From positions 6,572,001 to 6,636,000 of the forward strand of contig NC_003284.9 of assembly GCF_000002985.6 (NCBI RefSeq): a DNA stretch of 64,000 nucleotides, written 5' to 3'. This stretch comes from Caenorhabditis elegans (taxonomy: Eukaryota > Nematoda > Chromadorea > Rhabditida > Rhabditidae). The position numbers were made by a program, and so were the translations under genes. Below the pieces are notes generated by a model. That model searched no databases. It had not been told where the DNA came from and saw nothing but the letters and a program-made list of their open reading frames with translations. Shown here in pieces: positions 1 to 13,237 of the stretch. Numbering within the stretch: position 1 is the first letter of the stretch; each line of letters opens with the position of its first letter.

Positions 1-1538
1 AAAAAAAAACTGAAAATGTTTAAAAATGTTTATTGTTAATTAAAACGCCACATGATTGGTAACAATATTTTAAGAAAATAATCTTTTAAAAATTAACAAA
101 ACACTAGTAGATTAACTCCGTAAGAAAAAACATAGTCTAATACAAGAAGCTGTATGTACGATAATTGTGCTTCTTATTTTAAAAAACTAAACTTGATTCA
201 GGTATAGTTCAATTGATAATAAGCGACATATAAAGTACGTGGTACTACTAAAATTATCCTACTCATAAGTATTCATTGCAAAAAGTGTTGGTTATTGAGA
301 ATTCCGAACTACGGTTTTTACTGCAGCACAATGGGCGTGTGTTCTGCTCGAAATTTTTTTTTGATTGTAGTTGGAAAATGTATGCTTTCTCGTATTATTG
401 TGCTCTATGTTAACTATAATTTTTTTCGGGAAATGTTAAGTCTCAAAATCTAAAATTCGCGTTTGGTTTTGGTTTTGTAGCAAAGGTGGGAGGAAATTTT
501 GGAATTTTTGACAATCGAGCAAAGAAATTCAAAAGTTGAGCAAAAAAGTGGTGTTTTCCTTTTTTTTAACAGGTGTAAATAAATAATTTTTTAAACAGGA
601 TGAACTGGCAATTGCCAAAAATAAAAGAAAACAAAAAACTTTGGAATAGCAAAAAAATTCAGCTTGTCGCCGAACTTTCTTTTCACTATAAAAAATTCAA
701 ATTTCAAGTGTTTGGAATAAAAAATAGTGGAAAAATTGGCCTGGAATGGATTAGGACCCGATGCGATAATGACAACTTAGTTTTCAAAGCGGATAATACC
801 GTAGGATCAAGTGAAGGCGTGCTGACAGAGCAAACAGATGGAGGAAACTTGAAAACAAAAAGACGAAGTAGAAGAAATTTAATAATTTGGGGACTGCAAC
901 GTTTTCAAGCTTAAGCAAATGAAACTGATTCATTCATCGGATGATGCTGAAAAGGAAGAAGTATGAGGAAAAAAAGAAAATAAATGTTTTAATATCTCGA
1001 CTATGTATGTGTGGATGGGGTTGTGTCTGTTTTTATGGAAAAGCGAATGGGGATCTTGAGAATTGGGAGGAGAAGCAAAGAAACCTCCGCATTTCAATGG
1101 TCTGCTTTTCCAAAGGCGGCGTGTGCTTCACGAAAATGGAGGACGACGGCATCGGCGGCAGCGACCGATGAAGGCGATGGCAGGGAGGGCGCCCCCAAAT
1201 AGGGACGACGATTGAATGTGGAAGAACACTGATTTCGTCGTGTGGAGAGGAGGACTCAACAAAGTAACACGAATCGACCCTGGACCCCAACAAGAAAAGG
1301 AAGACGACAAGGAGGAGCCCCCCCCCCCCCACCTCCTTAATCATCGCCTAACAATTTAGATAGAAACGAAACCTAAAGAAATTGAGAAGAGGAGCAGATT
1401 GGGTCGGGGTTTTGGGTTTGACGTACTAGGAAGTGGGTTGGAGCTGATCCTGACTCAATCCGCCTATTTGACTAACTCGCATTTTGCCAAGTTTTTCTTT
1501 ACGCTCAGGTTTTATCAAGGTTTCAAACATTTAAAGAT

Positions 1539-1835
1539 AAAGTACGGCCTGTGGGAAAACAATTAGAAACCAATTTTTATGATGCTGAAATAAGTAAATA
1601 TTGAAAAAAAAACCGTTTTTTTTTTTTGAAAAATCACAAAAATATTTTGTACCAGGTTTATGTTTTAAGTATGTTAAAAAATTTTATATTTCAACATTTC
1701 AGAAGTTCGAATATGCGATAGTGCTTTTGATTTTTCCAAAAGTAACGTAAACTCAGTTTCACAATATTTTAACTTAAAATAGAAACATTTTCAACCATTT
1801 TCATTTTGATATTTGGACAGAACTACATACTTTCA
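1539..1835 (+). repeat. Degenerate copy of a MITE-like repeat
   Basis: The left end (near 1539-1600) reads like the left end of the copy at 2915-3300: a TGGGAAAA block, then ATTAGAAACC, then TATGATGCT. An internal block with the word AACTCAGTTT is shared with the copy near 40,088-40,462. The right end is too worn to place exactly. Boundaries are approximate. Confidence 0.4.
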
Positions 1836-2914
1836 AAATATGGGAGAGTGAAAGTTTTTACTCTTAAATTGAAATATTCCAATTTAAAAAAAAAGCCAAG
1901 CTAACAAATTTTCTAATTCTCAATAAGAAATTCATAATCTTGTACACACTTGATCTGAGATATGCAAATGAAAAAAAGCTGATCCGGAATAAGTGCAAAC
2001 TAGCTTCCTTACACAGGGGTCGATTACACCAAACGGGGACGCATTTATCAAAAATTCCAAATGCAAACACTAATTTGTGGCCTACGCACTTTTTGCCTCT
2101 CCACTTGCGGCTCATTCTTTTCAGGTCAATCTTTCTGTTCTCACTTCCGGCCGCTTGACCAGGTACATTGAAAATCGGAATAACTTCAACTATGACTTTG
2201 AATTTTACGGACCACAAATCAGATTGAGACACTCGTGGTGGTGGAAAGTGGTAGGAACACACAATACACACAACCACCGCTTATTTCTCCAACTCTCCAC
2301 GCGTCATTCATCAATGAACGGCTCCCGGCGGGAGCAAGGCGCGGCAGGGGAAAAAGTAACAGAACAAGCGGATCAAAGTGATGATGGAGATATGAGATGT
2401 GAAAAATAGCAAAAAACAGGGATATAAAACAAGGGAAAGAAGATAATTTTCCATCTTTTTTGTTCCATGCTTGCCAGCGTGCTCCGTCTATGACATACGA
2501 ACGGACTGCGTCCGTCTTGTCAGGTTGCTATCAGTCCCGTGGGGAGTCATAAACCACAAGATAAATCTATGAAAGAACATTTTTTGACTAGAAGAAAAAG
2601 ACTAATATTGGGGAGATTGATGAAGCCTAGTGGCAGAGCACGAATGCGCTGCACAGACAAAATGGGTAAAGAAGAAAAAACTGTACTTCTTTTTGCAAAG
2701 CTCATTCGTCTTGCTCTGCCTGCGGTCGAATTTTATGGCTGTTGAGTACATTAGAAAATTGGTGGAAAACGGAAGGAAAGTTTATAGGGTGTGCTTCGCT
2801 TGATTCTAAAACCATGACGTGCACAAAAGTGAATGCAGAAGTATTTTGAATCCAAAAAAAATTCACGTTTTCAAAATTTGTAACATTACAGATTAACTAA
2901 ACAGTTTCCTATCA

Positions 2915-3300
2915 AAGGCATGGTCACTGGGGAAGCAATTAAAACCTATTTCTATGATGCTAGAATTAATAAATGTAAAAACAGCACTTCTAAAAAATAT
3001 TTGGAGTTTTTTATTTCGAGTCAAAATGTTGAAAACTGACTTAGTTTGCGACATTTTTTGAGAAATATAAGCATTTTCGCATTTTCGAACTCTCTCAATA
3101 TTGAAATAAGAATGTTTAAACATAATTGAAACATACAACTGCAAGATAATTTTTTCGATCGGCGACTTCCAAAAAAATTGGTGATAAATTGTTAACTCGA
3201 AAAAAACAACTTCCAACATTTTTTGAAACGTTTTTTGATGATTTGTAGTCATTTTAGCACCATAGGAATGGTTTTAAGTATTTTCCCACTGGCCGGACTT
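2915..3300 (+). repeat. MITE-like repeat with ~45-bp inverted ends
   Basis: The two ends are imperfect inverted repeats. The left (about 2915-2962) runs GTCACTGGGGAAG..ATTAAAACC..TATGATGCT; the reverse complement of the right (about 3254-3300) runs GGCCAGTGGGAAAA..TTAAAACC..TATGGTGCT. The inside is AT-rich with no coding capacity. Similar copies lie at 1539-1835 and in reverse orientation at 40,088-40,462. This is what a non-autonomous DNA transposon family looks like. I could not name the family or see a clear target duplication. Confidence 0.5.
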
Positions 3301-6300
3301 AATTTTTTGAAATATGTTTACTAGACAATTACCGTAATTTAACAGCTGATATCTCAGTTTCAGTTTGTTCAATTCAAAAATTATTAACTAAAAGTATTAG
3401 TTTTTTTCGTATTGTATTCAATTATTTAAAATTAACCTAGTTATGACTATTTAAATTTGGTATTTGGGTGCAATGTTATTAGTGGAAATACAAAAATATT
3501 TTGTAAGCTAATTTTTATATGAACAAAAATATAAAATATTCAACAAAACTTTTTTGATCTACTTTTGCGTCATTGTTATTCCACTTAAGCAGCCCTCTCC
3601 ACAAATTACTTCTGCGGGAACATTTCATTCATATAACAAGTCTCAAAATGTGTCTCAATTGTTTCGAGAGCTTCTCACGTGAATTTGTATTTGAGGAAGG
3701 ATGTTTTGTACAATCAGAACTTTCATCAAATAGAAGTGAAAACATAAGAATGAGGAAAAATGTTTCAAAGTGACTATCGCAAATTACTTAATTCAAAAAA
3801 AGTGTTTTGCATCTCAACACAGGTAGAATATGTATTTTAGACAAAAGATATGAACGGAAAGAAGCGATTCCGGCCTTTGTGATTAGCGTATCTAGATAAA
3901 AATATAGTCAGAAAGTGTTATGTTAGATGTGAATGTACCAAAAAAACAGGAAAAATATATTGCGAAGTTAGTTGTGTGTGTCAAGTAATTTATGTTCTAC
4001 TAAACATGTGAGAGATGGGCGAGAGGAAGCGGTGATGATGATACAAAATCAAAAAGTGCGTTCGCCAGGTGTCAGTTGGCGGATAATGATAATTTATCAA
4101 GCAGCTTGACGCCAAGTAAATTAGAAGCGGAGGTGAAACTCAATTGACAGGAGGCGCCGCAAAATTTTCTTTTGCGACTTGGCATCTTCAGTGTCTGTTT
4201 TTTTTTGTTGTTTGAAATATTACAAAATCAACTCAACTGATATGATGATGACTGCTTCCTCCTTTCTTCCTACATTCCCAGAGACATTGAAAGAAACTAG
4301 CCGATTAGATCGCACAGAAACAAAACAAAAAATAGCGAGGAAAAAAATACATGTGGTGTGCGTGGTTGTGGCGGGCCGCCGTCGCCGCCGGCCTGATTTA
4401 ACCAAATTATAAACGACACAAAATACAATAGAAACTATGATGCATGTGTCTAAGAATTTCCTAGACCTTCCCCTTGTTGGCTCACATTCGCAGAAGCAGC
4501 CACATCACTTTGGTTGAAAAAGGCGAGATGGAAATAGAAGTATAAAAATAATTTTGAATGAAATATTTTTGTAAATGACATTGCCTGAAAAAACACGCGG
4601 AAAATGAGCTAGATCTGACCATGTATTCGATAAATTTAGACAATTTTCTAAAGGCTAGTTATGAGTCGAAGAGTTCAGCTCATCGATAGCCTATGGCTTC
4701 TTCTCTGAGAAACTATGACTTCTATCAAACTGCCTTATAACATTGCATCACACATATACCTCAAGTTCTATGAATGGCTTTTAATTGGAATAAAGTAATC
4801 ATACAAAGAACCAGTAAACAACAAAAAAACATAGCGCAACTGATAAAAGATGAAATTGAGAACGGGTCACCTCCCTATCGCTGTCATTCATGCAGAAACC
4901 ACGCAAATGAGCAATGAGCTTCACGTATCTTTTGTGAAAACCTTCAAAGAAAAAGATAGACACGCCGTGAAACACTCGTCGCCACAATTGCCAATTAGTA
5001 GATACCATCTCTTTGAGCACAAAAAATGTCGGAGTCAAGATCAAGACAACTCAAATTGTACCAAAGGGAGGCTAGACTTTCAGGTCTTGTTCGAAAAGGA
5101 AATGTTCAAGAAATGATATTTTGTCCGCAATGTTTTGAATATTATGATAAATGTGAAATCATTAAACACCTTAATCAGTGATCTGAAAAATTACGTAGTA
5201 AAACGAATCAAAAAGTTTTTGAAATTTTTTGTGTACAGTCATAATAATCCCAGAAAATGACCAAAAAAAAACTACGAGGTTTAACTCTTAATTAGATTTT
5301 TCAAATTAAAACATTCTAAAGGGTAGTGCTCAAAACTTTGTGAAAAGTCTCTTTTTTTGGAAAAATTGGCAGATTATTAAAACTTACTGAAAAATTAATT
5401 TTTCACATTTTATTCTGACAATCATATTCGATCATTTTACATGTATTGTGGAAAATTAGGGAAGAATGAAAAAGAAAATAGCGTCAAAACATCATTTGAA
5501 TTTTTCAAAAAACTCATCTTTCTGGACTATTTCTGGTTATTTCATAGACCTTAAAAAGTTAAAACTTAAAACTTAACAATTTGCGTTACAAGTTTTAATC
5601 GCCTACCTACAGCCTTAGTCATAACTCTGGCACTGAAAATATTTTGTTGACAAACTAAGAAGCTTTCGCAAAAATTATGAGCACCTGGAGTTTACAAAGA
5701 AAACTGAAAGGCCCTCCAAATTCGTATAAAACGACTTTACTCCGCTCCAAATGTGACCCACAAAACCAGGGAGGCGGGCCGAGTAGTCAATTTAGAAAAA
5801 GTTCAGTGAGCACTATTCTCTTGAAAAACTGTCAGAATCATGAAGCTGTCCGCCGCATATGTCTGGTTTTTACAAACTGAAAAATCGTAGAGAGAGAGAT
5901 ACACCATTCCTTCTTCTCCGCCCCATTCGAAGACGTCGTTCGCGTTTTTTCAACAAAATTCTTCATTGAATAGATATAAGGAGATGTGGGCATCGGGGGG
6001 CACCACCGGCATTGGCATCATGTTCAGACAAAAAATCCAATGGAATTTATTTGTGCCGTCTTCTTTTTTTGCCGTCTTTCTGGTAGTGTTGGTGCTCTGT
6101 GGGGCTTTGATGGATTCCAACTCATAAACCAAAGTGAAAAGAAAATGGATGAATGGGCAAGGAGGAGTGAGTGTGTGGAATCCATAAAAAGAGCATGCGA
6201 ACGAACGAATGAGCTGAATCCTTGTTTGATGATGAATTCATTTGTGTATATGGACAAAAAAAAACCAATAGAAAAAGGTAGAGATTTTCTTCACTTGGTA

Positions 6301-9065
6301 TAAAACGCACCACATAAAACATAAATGAAAATGCATTGGATACTATGTAGAAGGATTTCATGCACACAATATCAAAGTCAAATACACAAATTAAAATTTA
6401 GTACCGTACTTCCTATATTTGTATTGCAACTCGTTTTTCAACTCTGACACCCTTTTTTTCCAATCAGTGTTTGTGCTATTAAAAAATTGTTAACAGACGA
6501 CATACTGGGTATTTCTTCTTCTATCGTTTTGTGGCTGGTTATTTTTTGATACCTTCAAAATGAGTAGAGTTATAATATTTGAAAGTCAAGTAGTGAGGGG
6601 GAGACGATACAATTAGACATCAGCCAAAAACACCGTTCTTTTGGACACCAAAATCAAAAACTCAAATGATTCATGGCCGTATTTTACTCACATAATATTG
6701 AGTGAGCAAATGCTACAAATCATAGACCTCGAACATCAAACCGTGAAAGTTCAAAAACGACGTAATTAGGATATATGCAAGAGTTCAAGCTATGCGTTTT
6801 TCCAGCTTCGGCCATAATATTGGGAAGAACTTATTTGAGTGTTCTAAGTAAATTCCATAATTTAGACGTATTTTGTGCACATTCTAAAAAGTAGTTTCTG
6901 CGGGAAATCATTTTTTCGGGAAAACCGACCTACGCCTGACATGTGCTTACATCTGTAGTGCCAAAGTTCATGTGATAATTATATTCACAAGTTACTTGGA
7001 AGCAACACTAGGCCGTTGGCAGGTTAAGGATTTCCCAGCCTGCAATGAAAACAACTACTTTCCGTGATTTCCCTTTCTAGCACTAAATTTGCACCATTTT
7101 GACAGCCTATATCTCGGTTTTTTTTTAAATTTTGTCAGAAAGCACTTCACTATCAAAACAAGGAGAAATATTTTGCGCGTATTTGCCAGTTGATAAATTT
7201 TTGATAAAACTGAAGGGATTCGATATATAAGTTGTTAAAATATATTGCAATGCCATAAGAGTAAATACGTTAATTGAATGGTTATAAAACAATAGTTTTG
7301 ACTATCAAAGGAGATTAAGTCAATAACCTTAGAAAAACTGTAACAATTCAAATTCAAAGCATTCTAAATGGAAAACGTAAGAAACAACGCGGTTATAATA
7401 CTATCGTTGCATTTCTAAGTGTATTGACCGCCTCCCGCCTCCAAGTTCAAACTTGATGTTTCGATATGGGTTTGCTGTTGTGAGGGTCTGTGAGTTGTCC
7501 GGTAATAGGAGTCAAACGCAGCAGAGACTGATAGTTAAACTTGGACTTGCAAAGACGTGCAGGAAATTAAACTTTTTAATGACACAAGGCTCAAACTAAA
7601 ACTTACAACTTTTACTTATGTCCTTGTTTCTTTTTTTCTATTTTTTTTTAAACAGGAAACGTTGTTCTGAAACGAAAGGCAATTATGTTTCGTCCATTTT
7701 CTTTGGAAAGTCTGGGGGTGGGTCAACCAAGTTTACTGGTAGCGGCAAAAACGATTAGCAGAGGGAAAGGCGGTAAACGGCGAGCTTGCCACGTCATATG
7801 TCAAACTTTAGTGTCACCAAGTGGAGAGAGAAGTTTGGGGAAAGTGCCCGTCTTGCTCGAATTCAGTTTTCCCTCCATCTTACTTTTCCTTCTTGCTTGC
7901 CCAATAAAATTAAACTTTAGACTTCTGTCTATCTCCCCTATCCATTCCCTTACTTTTTCTATTGCTTTGCCGGCTCAGCATCCTTGGAATCTCATTCCGG
8001 AATTCCCGTGCTTGGAGCAGCAGTACTGCTCCACTTTTTTGGGTCTCAGCTAAGAAAAAGTACGAAACAGACTATGGAATTAGTTAGTTCATCTAATTGA
8101 ATGAAATCCCTTGCAAACAAAATAAAATGTGGACAAAAAAAAAGAAAGTGTCTCAGCATCTCAAGTGGGCGGCATACAACTATGACTAGCATTTTTCAGA
8201 GAAAGACAAAAATTGAATTATTGAGAAAATTATCTGGAAATTCTAAAAAAAAGTACCACCCACTGTCATGGCGACGACAAAATCCTATTTACACAAAAGG
8301 CTTCAATTCTTGTCTAGTGATTACATTTGAATTCAATATTTGTAAGCAAAGGCCAGACAAAATTGTAACAACATTTTATTGCAGGAATGAATTCTTTTCG
8401 TTTTTTCACAAGGACAATTACGTGCTTCTTCGAGCTGCTGCTGTTGAGCCGCCTGACGATAGCAGCCATAAAATAAATCAAACGCCATAAGGAGTAATGA
8501 AATTTGTTTTCGTAACGTTCACCGTCGTGTTGGTCTCTTGGCAAACTTCCAATTTCTGCAGCGAGATTCAGCGGAGGGATTTCGACTAATACCCAAAACC
8601 AAATGGGACTGAAGCGGATAAAGGATGACAAGGCAACATACAAAACAACACATAAGATATCAATAATACGATAACAAGAAATGAAAAGGACGTTTTTGAC
8701 TGAATAAAAGTAAACATAGAAAGTTATTTGAGAAACAACTATGAATACACACGCGCGTCGACAAAATATCAGTCAGTACTGCGAAAATAAATTTCCCGTA
8801 AAAGGTAATTTGATAGTTTGTAGAAAAGGAAAATAACAAGGTATTGTTTTTTTTTTTGATAAAAAGAAAAGCTATTAGTCTGAAGAATAAAATAATATTC
8901 AACCACCCTACATAGCAAAATTAGTTTGCAAATGAGTAAATGTGATGAAATTAGTTTGTCAATTACCGTAAAACTTAGATTTTCGTACATATTTTCAGAA
9001 TTAAATATAAAACAAATATTAAAAAACACCGAAGATTGACAACTTTGCCAATTGTAGATTTTCCA

Positions 9066-9230
9066 AATTTCCATCAATCGGCTACACTCACAATTGCCGA
9101 AATCAGAATTCCCAAATACCGGGCATTTTCAGCAACTTTCCAAACAAAGTTTTTCTGAGGAAGGTATACTTTTGAAGTTCAATTTCGGCATTTCCGGCAT
9201 CTGCTACCCACCTTACTATTAGCTTAGAGT
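9066..9230 (-). repeat. Dispersed repeat, AATTGCCG-rich family
   Basis: Contains words such as AATTGCCGAAAT, TTTCGGCA and TTTCCGGCA, also found at 12,125-12,360 and 38,150-38,400 and more weakly near 54,655-54,760. No coding capacity. The copies look old and divergent, so ends are approximate. Confidence 0.35.
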
Positions 9231-10909
9231 GGTATGATTTTTTTCAATCCCCACCTCAAATATGGTCCTCCAGATCTTCCAAATAACTAAAAAAAGTTTC
9301 AATTATACTACATAGATAACATTGAAATAGACCAAGTTCTGTATGAACCAATTTAATAATACTCAATAATAAGTTAAACATATCTATTATTTCCATACCT
9401 AAATGAATAGTAATAAACGTGAAAATTTTCAACAAAAAAAAATGGCCAAGCAAAAACATTGCACACAATTTCGAAGCAAATATAGACAAATAAATAGAAG
9501 CAAAACACAACAGGATGTTTGGAAACCTTCATTTAAGTTAAAATTGCATATTCTGCAGTATTACGTGAGAGCACTGGTATCGGAGTTTCCAACATGTTAT
9601 ACGGTATCTTAGAGTGTAGTGGATTGTGATTACATAACATAAGAATACATATGAATGAACTCGCAAAGAGATTTAAACTACATTTTAACGTTTCCAAAAT
9701 ACATACTTGAATATTGTGTAGTCGAAAATAAATTGAAAAAAAGTGGAAGAAACAGAAAAATATACGCGGTACAAAGTTTTTTTTGAAAAAGGGCAACCAT
9801 ATGTGAACTACGGAAAAATGCTCGAAGCAATAAACTTGTGGGGTGTCGAGATGGGATGGAAAAATGGGTTGAGATTGAAGGGGAAAGAGAGACATGGGAA
9901 GAACACTCTGTTCACAAATGAACACTTTGGGAACTTAGTGTAACATGTTTTTTTCTAACTATGGGATTATTATTTTTAAAAATAATATGTTCAAACAATA
10001 AACCTAAACCATCGTGGTTTGGTATTGTAAACTCCTGTCGGTTACCAGATCAACGTGCTGCATGTTTTCATCGTCAATTTGAACTCTAGATTCCCGTTTT
10101 CGAGATGAGTGACCAGTTGATTGCTGTGCTGAAAACATTTTGTTATTCGATACGAGCTTTCAGAATTATAACTGTTGATTATTTCGGATAGGGTTTTAAG
10201 TTTTTGAAATTATTGATTGCACCAAAAACAGATATTGAAACTTTGAGTTTTTGATGAGTTGATAAACAAAATTTAATTGTCTTTATCTGAATAGAAAACA
10301 TCATTCTCATAGGAGTTAAATTTTTTTGTTGCTTCACAAATTTCTGTATTTGCAAAATTATCAAATTGCTGATTTTACAGACAGTAACGGCTTAAAAAAC
10401 TACAATAGCCTTGCAGTGCCCCTCACAATACAGTGGTGCATCGAAAACCTCAATCGATGTTTGCGGCTTCTTTACGGTAGCATCTTACTGAGTTGCGTTT
10501 ATCTAGGATCGATGATAAAAATACATAGAGATGAAACTGCAATTAACATATAACAAATTATATTTCCACAAAAACAAATTATATTTCCACAAAATTCAGT
10601 TTTCAAAGTTTGTTTTTTTTTCAACTTACTTCACCCATTTTTACACTTACATGATTCTTTTTTATCTCTATCGATTTCCTTATTCAACTTTCTCTGTCGT
10701 CTGGCATATTTAATACTTTTGTGACTTTCTTCGACGAGGTTCAAAAATTTGTGGAATACTATTACAGCGATGTGACATCGGCACCATCTGTAACTCGAAA
10801 ATTAACGTTGACAGCTAGTGAAGTTACGCTAACCTAAAGTACATCCAGGACAACCATCGGAGTTCCGATGGGTCCGGAAGATCTTCATAAAGAACTTTTG
10901 TTCTGAATT

Positions 10910-13237
10910 TTATTTGCATTTTGGAGATTGAGTGATATGTAAATTGTACCGTGTATCTCCTCCAATTGTTTTGAGAGTAACTACATTAAAGGTTTCCGTT
11001 CCGTTTAGATATCTTATCATGGAGCTTTGGAAATGAGGATTCAAAGAGCAAAGGGCGAGCAGTTGAAATGGAGAGATAACATAGTAAATGGTGCGCCTAA
11101 AATATTGGAACCAAACAATGTTAAATCTAAAAAGTCGCTTACATCACAGTTTTACAGTTTCTCAAAGAGAAAAAGAATTCTGCGTTAGTCGGCTCGGTTG
11201 TATAGTGTAAGCTGATTTCATAGACATCGCAGAAGAGATTGAAAAACTGAAATTGTCAACGATCAGACGTCTTCATAGACTCTAGATGTATCTTACCGAG
11301 TCAGTCACAAGAAAAACAATCGTAAATCCAAGAGTTACGACACATCCTCCGTAGTGCTGCTTTTCGCCTCTAGAAATGCAAAAATTGAAATCTCCCATAT
11401 AAAGTTCAAACAACCCACAATTGTAGTCCTCTCCCTTTTCTTCGATCCAAATGATGGTTGAAAATTTTGTATAACGCAAATATCATGTAGAACTAAAAAA
11501 CTGAATAGAAATACAATTACAAAACACAAACCTACGATGCAAAAGAAATAGGGCACTGTATGGCTGAAGATCTGAGTTTCCCACTCCATTCCTTTAACCC
11601 AATTAATGAGTTTAAACCTTAAAAAAAATAGGATTTTTGTAGAAGAATTATTGACTTACTCTAAGAAAAATAGGGTTTAGTAGTACAAAGCACTTGTTTT
11701 GATAGTTCTTGATTTCTGTTGCTTTTGCCATTGTGATCCATGATATGCAGAATATAAACAGTACGTCACAGAGAGCACCCTTAATAATACGGAATTAAAC
11801 AATTCATTAGAGATTACTGCGCACATTAGTTATTATCACGTATATCGTTCGTATGTTGAAATTGGTAAGCTTGATTCCACAAAACGTTGCATTCCATTTC
11901 CGATAATATACCAACAGGAGCATAGAAATTGTGCAGTTCACTAAGTTAAAGCAAAACGCGGGAAGATAATTGAAAAAGTAAAGAAAGAAGAGACAACTGA
12001 ACTTTGTTGTATCGTAATCTATAATTAGTTTCGAATAGTAATTTGGACATTACCCAGATTTATTTCCAGTATCAGTTCTTCATGAAAATCATAGAAATTA
12101 CAATTTTACAATTTATTCCATTAGTCAGGGGTGCGCGGCAATTTCCGTCCGGCAATTTTATAAAATAAGAGGGTTGGGCATGTTCCCGCAATATTTTTCA
12201 TTAAAACTTAATGATACAGTATAGAAAAATATTTGCTTTATTTGAAAATAAATGTTATTTTATTAGAAACCATTGGGAAAATCTTCAGAAATTGTCTGCA
12301 TCTTGGGAATTGTCGGTGAAAATTGCCAAAAATTGACGGCAATTTTCACCTGCAAATCTATACGTTATCTGCCATAAGTACATAATTATTATGAAATGGA
12401 CCACACTGTGTGAAGACCAAGCAGCCCATGACCCGTATTTCTATATATTTTATTTATCTACGTAGTTTCATGTTTTCTGAAACTTTAAAGGTTACAAAAA
12501 TAATTTACTAGTTTTTTAAATTTTCATGACATTAGGAACTGCTCAAAAGTTAAACTTGCCCTCTTCATTTTTCACAGCTCCCCATGTCCAATAAAATATT
12601 GCAAACGACGTTGAAACCAACTGCATGGCAACAATCTCAATAAAAGCGTAACAAACCATGGTAGTTTCAAACTTTCGGACGTGTTTCAGATACGCGACTC
12701 GCAATGTTTTGTACCCAATGAAAAAGGTCAGCAAACAACATAGTGGGAGAATTACTCCATTGCAGACGACATGTAGGGGCTATAATAATTTGATATGTTT
12801 TATTCTGGAAAACTGTACGAGTACCTTATTAGTTTGGTATCCAATAAAGACGGTGTGAAATAGAACTTTGTTTATCTGAAATAACACGCTTTTGAAATGA
12901 AAAATTTGATATTTATTTCCAGTGTTTTTTTTCAGTTTTTGTTGTGAAATATTATTGTGACACCTCAGACATATAATCTAATTAATTTGTTTTTAGTTTT
13001 CTAAGAAAACAAATAAACATCAAGTTAGAAACGAAATAAAATGTTTTAAAACTTTTCCAACTATTTATTACAAATGTTTTTTTTTCTAATTTTTAAAACA
13101 TTGTTCCAATTTAAAAATATTTTCAACATTACAAGATTTAATTATGTATAAGAGAACTTATTCACCGTGCTCAAGTTCATGTCAAACTTGTAGTTCGTGT
13201 AGAAAACGGGAGGCGAGGGAAACGGGTAGTTCAGCAT
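10910..13237 (-). CDS. Orphan seven-transmembrane (serpentine) receptor
   Basis: Rebuilt from nine exons on the minus strand (13237-13166, 12875-12825, 12779-12556, 11996-11840, 11779-11660, 11571-11419, 11356-11297, 11246-11143, 11096-10910). All junction phases agree and give about 375 aa ending in TAA. The start exon encodes MLNYPFPSPPVFY and a possible N-glycosylation site (NLS). Seven hydrophobic stretches follow, for example VVCNGVILPLCCLLTFFIGY (TM1), VGLCFVIVFLFSFLVLHD (TM5), GGCVVTLGFTIVFLVTDS (TM6) and TIYYVISPFQLLALC (TM7). A basic loop (GSKKRERTT) sits between TM5 and TM6, as expected for an intracellular loop 3. The shape fits a nematode chemoreceptor-like GPCR, but I cannot assign the class. 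Weakest points: the 62-bp intron 11418-11357, whose GTGGG donor and AAAGCAG acceptor are poor, and the 46-bp intron 12824-12780. Confidence 0.6.
12125..12360 (+). repeat. Dispersed repeat, AATTGCCG-rich family (in an intron)
   Basis: Begins near GGGTGCGCGGCAATTT and ends near GACGGCAATTTTCACC, between exons 3 and 4 of the 7TM gene. It shares the GGGTGCGC start and CAATT-rich words with the copy at 38,150-38,400. Confidence 0.35.

Larger units (their letters stand above)
1..10909. other. Long intergenic region, no gene recognised
   Basis: I found no convincing exon chain on either strand. The stretch is mostly AT-rich with long A and T runs. GC-richer patches occur near 1000-1340, 2080-2400, 4020-4400, 5880-6250 and 7420-8060; their short open frames have no family resemblance and overlap on both strands, so I read them as non-coding or regulatory. 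Dispersed repeat copies lie at about 1539-1835, 2915-3300 and 9066-9230. It could be distal promoter DNA for the 7TM gene to the right or for a gene left of the window, or a very long intron of a gene outside it. Confidence 0.5.

Noticed and set aside
1033-1344. Long overlapping open frames on both strands in the GC-richer patch
   Set aside because: Open on both strands because of composition; low complexity, no domain and no splice context.
7685-8053. 122-aa open frame in the left intergenic region
   Set aside because: Compositionally odd, no homology I recognise, and no flanking exon that joins in phase.
9743-9943. 66-aa open frame with Lys/Gly-rich content
   Set aside because: Isolated, no splice context and overlapped by a similar-length frame on the other strand.
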